Source: Chrysoporthe austroafricana (lineage: Eukaryota; Ascomycota; Sordariomycetes; Diaporthales; Cryphonectriaceae). From it: a DNA stretch of 64,000 bases. The stretch lies in NCBI GenBank assembly GCA_001051155.2, contig JYIP02000004.1, positions 2,846,383 through 2,910,382 on the forward strand, written 5' to 3'. The position numbers and the translations under genes were made by a program. Under the pieces are notes generated by a model. The model saw only the letters and a program-made list of their open reading frames with translations. It did no database searches and was not told where the DNA came from. Positions 56,225 through 64,000 of the stretch are shown here, one piece after another. Position 1 is the first letter of the stretch. Each line of letters opens with the position of its first letter.

Positions 56225-58597
56225 GCCACGATCTCGTTCTCGCGTGTCTAGCGCAGAGGTAGATACCGATGGCAGTTACACTCGCCGCACAAGAGCAGGC
56301 TGTCAGCCTGTCCCTGAGCCCACCGCGCCAGAGACTCAACACCGCATTTTATTACCGCACGAAGAGATACGACAACTTTGAAGGACGCGGAGGAAGGGGG
56401 CATAGGTCGCACAGCACGCACTCAGGAGGCAGTCTGATCAGCGCCGTGCCCAGCCAGCAGACTGGCAATGGTCTCGGTGTCACAGGGTAAAGATAGAGTA
56501 GAATGATGAGTGACGACTGACCCGGCGGTGCAGCTTGTAACAACAACGAGTCGGCCGCACCAATTAAGCTGACAGCAAGTGTAACACAGCAGGTATGACG
56601 TCCTCAGCGCGAGAAGCCAAAAGCTACGGCGTATCTAGAGCATGGGCTTCATGGACTGTCCATCTGCCAGACCAGACCGCTCAGGTCCGGCGGGCAGCCA
56701 AGCGATGCCAGTGAAACGGCGGGGAAGCCATTGGTGAGAAAACCCGCAGAACCGGCGCTTACGTGGAATCTAGTGACAACCCGGGTGGCTCTGGAGATGG
56801 GAAATTTCCAATCGGGCTCTGCACCACGCTCTGAATTGGTCTTCTCGCGTGACTGTCGGAAGCCAAGATGTCTATCTGCATGATGGTCATCATCATGACA
56901 CGGCTTACTCGGGGTCTGCAGGCCTGTTCTGTTTGAGGAGCACGAAATTTTCTCCATGCCATCCCATCGGCTGCGCAGTCGACAGTGATCTTGCTTGTTG
57001 CGTGCCATCCCGGCATAACGAACCTATCACCGGCTGCCCTTTAAAGTTTGAGGGTAATTTTGTGTGAGATGACCTGCGGGTCTGGCATCAATGCCTCGTT
57101 GGGCTGCAGTTCTGCAGATTTCACTGCCCAACGTCACCAGTGTGCTGTCACCATACCCAAACATCTAGGGAGTCCCCTGCAAGACCTGCCATTCCTCCAG
57201 GTCCCGACTTGCACGCAAAGTCCACCTTTGGGCCACATCGCAGCGTCGCGCGTCACGGCCCAACGGGTACCTCCTCGCCCGCTCAAGCCCGCAGCCGTGT
57301 CTGTCAGACGAGGGGGGGCTGCTGCCCGTGAGCGGGAGAGCGTGCGGAGCCCGCAAGCCCGCTGTGTTGTCCTGGGGTAGTCCTGGAGCCGGGCCAGTTG
57401 TCTATCACATCTCACGTCCAGACGCGCAACCATCCTGGACACCGTTCAGGGTCGGGAGGAGGCGTCTAGCCGTCCTGTGGTACGGCAAGCCTTCTGGGGT
57501 TGCTTTTTCCCTACACGCCCGACTTGTGGTTCTGCTGCTCGCTTCCACGGAATTGCTTGCAGATGTGTTTCGACGGTCCAAGCCCGCTGTTCCTGGTCGT
57601 GTGGATCCCGGTGGCGACTTACCTCAGGACGTCGTGTCGATTTGCGGCCAGCCTTGGATCATCCCGCCGCCCTGCTCGCGAGGTAGGCTTCGACCTTCAT
57701 CTCGAGGCTCCTTCCTTGCCACTCGCCGAGAGTAGATAAATCCAACCCCCGGCTTCGATACTCCGTCGGCACATTGGCAGCTGCTTCACCGATCTGAAGT
57801 CGTCTTGACCCCGTTCAAGATCTGGAGAGGCAGTCTGTCGCTCTTAAGCATTCCGCTACAAGAACAGCTGCAACCGTCGCGTTCTCCCGTTACGGACATC
57901 TCAGGGACGAAGGGCTTCTGTACGAGTCGCCGTCCTCTCCTCTCCGCACCGAGCACATCCGCCCAAGACGCACATCCCAGGAGGACCATCTTCTATAGCC
58001 GTGGAGCCCTTGGTAGCAGGACCAGTTTTGCCAGAGGACATTCAGGAGTAAATTTGGCCTGACAAGAGCTTTTTCCGTGGGGACAATCACCTTGGGCGCA
58101 CGCCAGCGGGATTTTCTTTTTTATTTTTTCTTCTCTTTATTTTGGACTGTGCCGTGGCCAGATGCTTTTCTTTGACTAGACTGTCTATCTGCGGTTTTGC
58201 TGTTTTTCAAAGGCCAAATTCCCCGGTTATTCCGTCCTTGTTTCGGCCCTTGGATATCCGGAGACCCAACCCTCGGAGTGGACTTGAAGATGGCGCAGCC
58301 GGACTTTTCCTACAGAAATACCAAAGGACCCTGGGGGACACGAAGGTGCGGACCAGACATGTGATGATCCCCTGAGCGGACCCGCGCCAGCTAACTTTGA
58401 GGTAAAGCCCGGTCGTGTACCAGGACCCATTCCCCAGCAGAGGGGGTTATGATAATGTTAAACAGAGGTAAGGCGCGAGATCCGTATGCAACCCTCTGGA
58501 TGTTGGGCGCCGATGATGACGATCCCTGCGAAGTGTAACGTACGGCGGAAGCAGCTCAGCCTATAGCCTCCCGGGGAGCATATCAGCCTCAGCGATA

Positions 58598-59455
58598 ATG
58601 GCCAGTCATGGACGATCGGAGACGACCTACTCTAACACACAATCCTACAACTCCTCGAGACCCTTAGCGGTGACATACGGGAGCACCGGCCCGCTGTCAC
58701 AGACATATGGATCCTACAAGAGCCCGAGTCCGCCAAACTGGGACCCCCAGGGACGGTTCTCGCCAGTAGACCCGGTGGACGACATCATGGCCTCCCCCAG
58801 CCTATCGGACTACTCGATGGGCGAGAGCACCGGGACGACGCCGCCGGGCAAGCACACGGCGCCCAACGGCAAGCGGTCCCAGCGGCGGCCGTCCAACCGC
58901 GACGAGTTCGACGGCCCGCACCAGTTCCTCCAGCGCCCGCCGCCGGAGTACATCGCGATGCAGGAGCGGGAGCTCCCCCACCTGCCGACCAACCTCCTCG
59001 TGCAGGAGCAGGACAGCGTGCTCTCGCAGGTCAACGACCGCCTGTCGCAGTGCGCGTACGACTTCGTCGCCAAGTACCAGTTCCCGATCCCGCTTACGCA
59101 GGACATGCGGCCCGTCGAGCGCCCCCACGACCGCGAGTGGACCGAGTGGGTGTACCTGCTCAAGCGGCTCGCGACGAAGCGGAGGATCCCCGCGCGGGTG
59201 CTGTACAACGGCCAGATCAAGCAGTTCGTCACGATCCTCGAGAACAGCCTCGAGATGAGGCACGCGGCGAAGCACCAGAGCCGGCCGCTCAAGGACGACC
59301 GGAACATCCTGCAGCTGATCAGCGCCGGGATCCAGGTCGCCAAGATACTGAAGGATGCCCAGGCCATGGACTACCTGGACCGTCTGTATATCTCCACCGA
59401 GCAGCAGATCCAGGAGCGGGCGAAGGCCGCCGCCGTCAGGTTCCCGCGGGCCTGA
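58598..59455 (+). CDS. uncharacterised 285-aa protein
   Basis: One exon encodes 285 aa. I do not recognise the family. The first 120 residues are disordered and rich in Ser, Tyr and Pro (YSNTQSYNSSRPLAVTYGS), suggesting a regulatory or scaffold segment. The rest is a compact, charged helical domain: LVQEQDSVLSQVNDRLSQCA, DFVAKYQFPIPLTQDMRPVE, EWTEWVYLLKRLATKRRIPA, LENSLEMRHAAKH and GIQVAKILKDAQAMDYL. There is no signal peptide, membrane helix or catalytic motif. Third codon positions are strongly G/C, unlike the flanking DNA, which supports real coding. The even spacing of motifs in the C-terminal half suggests a conserved domain. Long gene-free regions flank it on both sides. Confidence 0.78.
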   Translation: MASHGRSETTYSNTQSYNSSRPLAVTYGSTGPLSQTYGSYKSPSPPNWDPQGRFSPVDPVDDIMASPSLSDYSMGESTGTTPPGKHTAPNGKRSQRRPSNRDEFDGPHQFLQRPPPEYIAMQERELPHLPTNLLVQEQDSVLSQVNDRLSQCAYDFVAKYQFPIPLTQDMRPVERPHDREWTEWVYLLKRLATKRRIPARVLYNGQIKQFVTILENSLEMRHAAKHQSRPLKDDRNILQLISAGIQVAKILKDAQAMDYLDRLYISTEQQIQERAKAAAVRFPRA

Positions 59456-59867
59456 GGGGCCCGAGGCGGGAGCTGCCTCGTGGTGTCAGGGACCTGCCTC
59501 CGGACAAGGTCTGAAGGTTGGCCCTCACCAATCAATCACTTATATACGTTTCATCTATCACGGTGCTTCCACTCGATTTGGATACTACTCACCGAATACG
59601 TTTCAGTTGCAAGTGTGTTTTTTCTTAGGAGGGTGCGTGGAGAGAGAAAGGGGAGGAGGGGAGGGGGCGAGACCTCGTCGCCATCCTGCTCCCGCCGCGA
59701 TGCTACTAGCTATGAGCAGGGAGGAGGAGGCCGAGGGCCACTTATGAAATAACGGAATTGAACGACAGAACTCGAGCGCGTCAACTGGGCCGAAAGGTCC
59801 AGCCGGGGACAGGAGGAACAGACAAGAGAGAAAAGGACTGGGCACTGCGACGTCGCGTGCGATCGTC

Positions 59868-59895
59868 GCCACTGCCACTGCCACTGCCACTGCCA
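59868..59895 (+). repeat. (CACTGC)n minisatellite
   Basis: Between four and five copies of the hexamer CACTGC follow each other in noncoding sequence just downstream of the 285-aa protein gene. Confidence 0.85.
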
Positions 59896-60820
59896 TAGCT
59901 AAGCTCTGGAGACTACTGGACGGACGGGCGCACCCTTACTTGCTTGCTTGGACTTTTATTACGAAGCGACATGACCTGGGGACGGGGAGTTGGGCTGGAG
60001 GGCTGTTTCTGCCGGGCTCGGAACGTCACCATCATCCATATCTTCCCCTGTTTTCGTGTTTGCTTGCCTTTGTCACGTAGCTGTCATGTGGCCTTGACAT
60101 CGTCTAGACAAGCGTCACTCGTGTAACATTACCTCAACTGCAGAACCTAAATGATATATGACGTGGAATGATATGCTGTCTTCGCCTCGGTCAGCTTCTT
60201 TGGAAGGGCGCGGGTGTCTGCATGGACTCGAAACGCGCGGGCTGCACCCGGGGCGAGAGGGCCATGGTGTTTGTCACGCAGGCTTCGACGAAGAAGCGGA
60301 AGACGGAGGCCGCTGCCGGGACGCATACACTGTTTGCCATCGAGCATCCGTTTCCTTGAATGCAAACCCAGAGTCTGCAACCGGCCTCTCTGCCACGCTA
60401 CTGCGCTTCTTTCTATTATGGCGACTCGGTCTACAAAGAGTGTCCAAGGTGGCCCAGCCGTGTTCCACAGCGGCACTAGAAGCCACTCCCGTCGGGTGGT
60501 GGCACAGAGGCCTAGGACTGACGATGATGCACCCTTGGGGCCCGTCAGTGTTCCACGACAGGCCAGTTTGTTTGCCTCTCTCGTTTTCCCTCTGTCCAGG
60601 TCCGCCACATCCGTGTGATGAGGCCCGCTGACGGGCGTGTCCGTGGTGTGCCTCCTGCCTAAGGACTGGCCCGTCTCGAGGCCGCCGCCCGCCCAGGGCC
60701 TGTGGATCCGACCCGAACGAGTCGAGCCGGCTCGGTTCGACAAGAGGCAGACTGCGCCTGCGCCGTGTACAGACGTACCACAGTATCACGAGTCTCGAGA
60801 CGGGCCACAGGCATACTGCA

Positions 60821-60828
60821 TATAAAAG
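60821..60828 (+). promoter_or_regulatory. TATA box, probably of the Zn2Cys6 gene
   Basis: TATAAAAG is followed about 70 bp later by a C/T-rich run (60895-60920), the usual setting of a fungal transcription start. It lies 1.04 kb before the first supported ATG, implying a long leader or an upstream exon. Confidence 0.5.
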
Positions 60829-61395
60829 CAGACGTCCAGGCCCTCGCAGCGGTGTCCGCTGTCCAATCACCCGGGCGGCCAGAGCCACACGCAGCCCCCT
60901 TCCTCTCCCCTCCCCTCCCATCTGCAACGGCACCGCGCAGGCTCAGCATCCCTGTTCGTCGTCGGTCGGCCAGCGTCCCAATCGGGACCCGCCTCGGTGG
61001 CCTGCGGCGCGCGGATTGGCTGAGGAGGCTGTCGACACCCCTGCCGTCGGTCCCCAAAGCAGTCAAGTGGCGTCCCCTGTTCGCTCGGGGCGCTCAGCCG
61101 CGACGCTCTTCCAGAGCGCTGCGCTGCGGTTTAAGATGCGACGACGTCCCAATGCCTCGCCCCTGAGCGCCACCTCCTGCCGTGCTGTCGTGATGATCTC
61201 GTAGAGCCGTAGTAGACGACCGCCCTCATCTCTCCCTCCCACGGCATTTTGCGACGAGGCCCTCCCGAGAGCTGCGAGCAGCAGGCGACGAGAACACACC
61301 CCGCGATTACACAGCCGACGTGGCCCGGCGGGATTCCCCTTTGCCCCCCATCTGCCGACGGCGGCTTCCCGCAGCGACCCCGAGACTAGGGATCT

Positions 61396-61417
61396 TGTGT
61401 GTGTGTGTGTGTGTGTG
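61396..61417 (+). repeat. (TG)11 microsatellite
   Basis: Eleven TG dinucleotides occur in the presumed 5' leader or first intron of the Zn2Cys6 gene. Confidence 0.9.
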
Positions 61418-61863
61418 CAGCGCCGAGAGGGGCGCAGGCAAACTGTGGAGGGCCAGGCAGCGCGAGAGAAAAAAGACGAGGGCCATCTATCGGCCAGGTA
61501 CTGTTTGCTCCGGCGCTCGGCGTGTTGAAGGCCGCATGAGGAATTCGAACTAGGCGCCGACAAGCCCGCCGTCATACGGAGCCGATCCGAGGAGGAAAAA
61601 AAAGGAAAAAATAATAGGAAGAAAAGAGAAGAAAAAGGGCGAAGGCAGGGCAGAGAGAGAAAGCGAGGGCCAGGAGTCTCATACCTTTCAAGAGCGCCGA
61701 GACGTTGGGGTCTGAGCTCGGCTGCTCGACATCCTCGCCGCCCGCGAAACTGGAACCAAACAAGAACCGACAGCCTCCGCCGGCCCAGCGGGGAGGCCAG
61801 CAGCACCCCGGACCTTCTGGACACAGCACGACTCCCCAGCAGCAATCGCAGCAGGACGCATTT

Positions 61864-64000
61864 ATGGCGGCGGTCATCTCGTCCGGGGCCTCGCCGGTCT
61901 CGGGCTTCTCGGTGCCGCTGGACGAGGACGAGGAGGCGCAATCGTGGAGGTTCATCGAGACCATCAGCGCCGACGCGGGATCCTTCGACAGCGGCTCCGG
62001 CGAGATCGTCTTCACGGCGGCGAGCCCGTCCATCGTCAGCCAGGGGTCGTGGAACATGGTCCACGCCGGCGGCCAGCAGATGAGGGCGCTCACCACACCG
62101 TCGCCGGTGATGTCGCAAAACGCGCACGCCCTGTCGGCGTCGCCCTTCCCAGCCGCCGCGACCTTCGGGCCCGCGTCCACCGCCAACATCGACAGCGGCA
62201 GCAGCAACCTGGTGTTCGACTTCTCGCACGTCCCCCTGGATGCCCAGCAGCAGCAGGCGTCCCAGCAGCAGTTCGTCACCGAGGCGCTCCTCAGCGAGCA
62301 GGTCGCGGCGCTCGCGCCCCAAAACTTCGTCTTCACCCCTCACGACATGATGGTCTCGGGCTTTCATCCCGGCTTCGACGCCGTGTCGATGATGCCCGAC
62401 GCCACCTTCCGCGCGCTGGACCAGCAGACCCAGTTCGCGCAGCCGCAGCTGGACATCCCGCTGTCGATGCAGGGTACCGCGGACGTGCAGCCTTGGGACC
62501 CGACGGCCGTGCAGCAGAGCAGGGTCTTCGTCTCGGAGCAGTTTACCACCCCGCCGCCGAGGTCAGACGGCTCGTCCATCTCGCTCAGCCCGCGGAGCCC
62601 GGCGTCGCTTCCGGTCAAGCAGGAGCCCCGCAGCGGCAGCAGCAGCAGCGGCAGCAGCAGCATCAGTAGCAGGAAGGACAGCGCGCCGCAGGCCGTCCCG
62701 AGCGTGCCCAAGAAGCCCGCCGGCGTCCGGAAGACCCAGAAGAAGAAGGCGTCGACATCGCCCCGCTCGGCGTCCGACAGCTCGGACAGCAGGCTCAAGG
62801 ACGGCATGCTCATGTTCTGCAACCAGACGGTGGAGACGTGGGGCAAGCCCAATTTCGCTGACGTGGAGAACATCGAGCGGTCCTCGCAGAAGGGCCGCAA
62901 GGGCGCGCTGTCGGAGGAGGTCCGCGCCAACGCCCTCAAGGTCCGCCAGACGGGCGCGTGCTTCTGCTGCCACATCCGCAAGGTCAAGTGCGACCAGCAG
63001 CGGCCGTGCAAGAACTGCGTCAAGCTGTGCGCCCAGGTGCCCGAGGCCGTGTGCTGGAAGTTCCCCGACTTCACCGAGATCCTCTTCCCGGAGCTCCTGC
63101 GCAGTCACTTCCGCCGCGAGGAGACGACCCGCTTCATCGAGGAGAACGTCGCCTCCTTCACCGTTAACGGCACCGTGACCCCCTGCCGCGTCACCCTGTC
63201 GTCCGGCGCCGCCTTCGGCGCCAAGCTCGTCGTCATGGCCAAGTTCTTCACCGCCCGCGACGCCGCGTCCGAGATCAACCAGCACTGGTACCAGTTCGTC
63301 GGCGGCGCCGGCGGCCACGGCGGCGTGGAGCTCGAGGCGCTGCGCGCCGCGCCCATCGGCCTCGATATCGCGGACGGCGCCGCCGGCGGGTCGCAGCGGG
63401 GCGAGCTCCGGCGCAAGGTCGAGGCGTACGTCGACGCGCTGGCCGCGGAGCCCGGCTACACGGCGCAGGTGACGGACTCGATCCGCCGCACGCCCATCCC
63501 GCGCAAGGTCCTCGCCATCGCCCAGCAGTACGCGGCGCAGTCGGGCGCGGCCATCGTGCGCCGCGCGCTCGCCATCTACGCCATGTACTACGTCATGACG
63601 CGCCACCTGACCATGACGCAGCAGAGCATCGCGAGCCTGGCACAGGTCAACCCCGTCGCCGCGACCGGCGGCTTCCTGACGCCGCGGCTGCTGAACCGCC
63701 AGATCAAGACCGTCGTCGACGACATCCTCCAGCAGGAGATCAACGCGCTGTTCGACGACTTCACCAAGCGCCTCAAGGGCAAGAGCCGCACCCAGTGGGC
63801 GCCGTGCCTGGCCGCGTTCCTGGTGTTCTGCCTGCTGATGGAGGCCATCGAGACGGCCGCGGACGCGTTTGCCGTCACGGGCAACGAGATCGAGATCCGG
63901 AACCGGCGGCCGACCAAGTTCAGGCGGGCGTACGCCCTCGAGATCAACGACAGCATCGAGAACATGCCGTTCAAGCAGTTCGCGTTCCAGTTCCACAACA
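61864..64000 (+). CDS. Zn2Cys6 transcription factor, 3' end beyond the window
   Basis: The frame is open from 61618 to the window end with no stop; from the first ATG it gives 712 codons so far. The binuclear zinc cluster is at residues 366-395: CFCCHIRKVKCDQQRPCKNC, with the spacing C-x2-C-x6-C-x5-C-x2-C and a later Cys. It lies in the middle of the protein, behind a long Gln/Ser/Pro-rich region with acidic patches (PLDEDEEAQSWRF) that looks like an activation domain. A basic linker (KKPAGVRKTQKKKAS) precedes it. After the cluster there is a folded region (FPELLRSHFRREETTRFIEE) and a helical part to the edge. Upstream of the ATG the open frame (GQQHPGPSGHSTTPQQQ) also looks coding, so an earlier exon may hold the true start. 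G/C dominates third positions. Confidence 0.85.
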   Translation, partial: MAAVISSGASPVSGFSVPLDEDEEAQSWRFIETISADAGSFDSGSGEIVFTAASPSIVSQGSWNMVHAGGQQMRALTTPSPVMSQNAHALSASPFPAAATFGPASTANIDSGSSNLVFDFSHVPLDAQQQQASQQQFVTEALLSEQVAALAPQNFVFTPHDMMVSGFHPGFDAVSMMPDATFRALDQQTQFAQPQLDIPLSMQGTADVQPWDPTAVQQSRVFVSEQFTTPPPRSDGSSISLSPRSPASLPVKQEPRSGSSSSGSSSISSRKDSAPQAVPSVPKKPAGVRKTQKKKASTSPRSASDSSDSRLKDGMLMFCNQTVETWGKPNFADVENIERSSQKGRKGALSEEVRANALKVRQTGACFCCHIRKVKCDQQRPCKNCVKLCAQVPEAVCWKFPDFTEILFPELLRSHFRREETTRFIEENVASFTVNGTVTPCRVTLSSGAAFGAKLVVMAKFFTARDAASEINQHWYQFVGGAGGHGGVELEALRAAPIGLDIADGAAGGSQRGELRRKVEAYVDALAAEPGYTAQVTDSIRRTPIPRKVLAIAQQYAAQSGAAIVRRALAIYAMYYVMTRHLTMTQQSIASLAQVNPVAATGGFLTPRLLNRQIKTVVDDILQQEINALFDDFTKRLKGKSRTQWAPCLAAFLVFCLLMEAIETAADAFAVTGNEIEIRNRRPTKFRRAYALEINDSIENMPFKQFAFQFHN

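Larger units (their letters stand above)
51525..58597. other. 7-kb region without a supported gene; long leaders
   Basis: Nothing here has a motif or a frame over about 210 codons, and frames on both strands overlap. The first part (to about 53.3 kb) is probably the promoter and intron-containing 5' leader of the C2H2 gene, whose coding frame starts without an ATG. The right part must contain the promoter of the 285-aa protein gene. Fungal regulatory genes often have upstream regions of this size. I could not find tRNAs, terminal repeats or transposase traces. Confidence 0.4.
59456..61617. other. gene-free region, leader of the Zn2Cys6 gene
   Basis: The region is 2.2 kb without a supported gene. 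It includes a hexamer repeat, a TATA box followed by a pyrimidine-rich stretch, and a GT microsatellite. An upstream exon of the Zn2Cys6 gene with the true start codon may lie between 60.85 and 61.6 kb, but I could not identify it. Confidence 0.4.

Noticed and set aside
62563..63996. A 477-codon open frame on the minus strand and a 434-codon one at 61063-62367
   Set aside because: Both are antisense to the Zn2Cys6 gene. G/C-rich third positions remove stop codons on the opposite strand, and their composition (Arg, Leu, Ala, Asp runs) is that of an artefact.

Overview
The window is nuclear DNA of a filamentous ascomycete (Pezizomycotina), most likely a Sordariomycete. The evidence is many short GT-AG introns (about 45-95 bp), a Pth11-like seven-helix receptor, Zn2Cys6 and C2H2 regulators of fungal type, a KDSR/Tsc10-type reductase, Swc5, Sas10, Cog1, a vacuolar PQ-loop protein and cytosolic ribosomal protein uL1. 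Spliced models were built by eye by matching reading frame, phase and GT/AG sites; none has been checked against transcripts. No tRNA, rRNA, CRISPR array or intact transposon was found.

Layout. 0-1.3 kb: two degenerate fragments, a frameshifted protein-kinase relic that runs in from the left edge, joined to a relic of the second nucleotide-binding domain of an ABC transporter. 1.7-32 kb: a conserved, gene-dense housekeeping block. It holds a secreted protein of unknown function, SWC5, a kappa-class GST and an SDR sharing one short divergent promoter, a NIPA-type magnesium transporter, an uncharacterised 508-aa protein with an internal duplication, 3-ketodihydrosphingosine reductase, SAS10/UTP3, COG1, an enoyl-CoA hydratase/isomerase, a monocarboxylate-type MFS transporter, a PQ-loop vacuolar transporter, NADH pyrophosphatase NPY1 and RPL10A (uL1). 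Four proteins in this block end in canonical or variant peroxisomal tripeptides (SKL, HKL, PKL, SKI).

33-48 kb is more accessory: a secreted serine beta-lactamase-like hydrolase, a Pth11-like receptor with an apparent alternative last exon, then three neighbouring genes of a kind often poorly annotated. These are a P-loop GTPase with a long coiled coil and hydrophobic tail, an unrecognised coiled-coil protein, and, divergently, a 12-exon HSPA12-like Hsp70 ATPase. This trio is my best candidate for an undescribed functional unit.

49-64 kb is regulatory in character: a C2H2 transcription factor and a GC-rich Zn2Cys6 transcription factor that runs off the right edge, with a small uncharacterised protein between them and very long gene-free leaders and intergenic spaces (about 7 kb and 2.2 kb) containing microsatellites and a TATA box.
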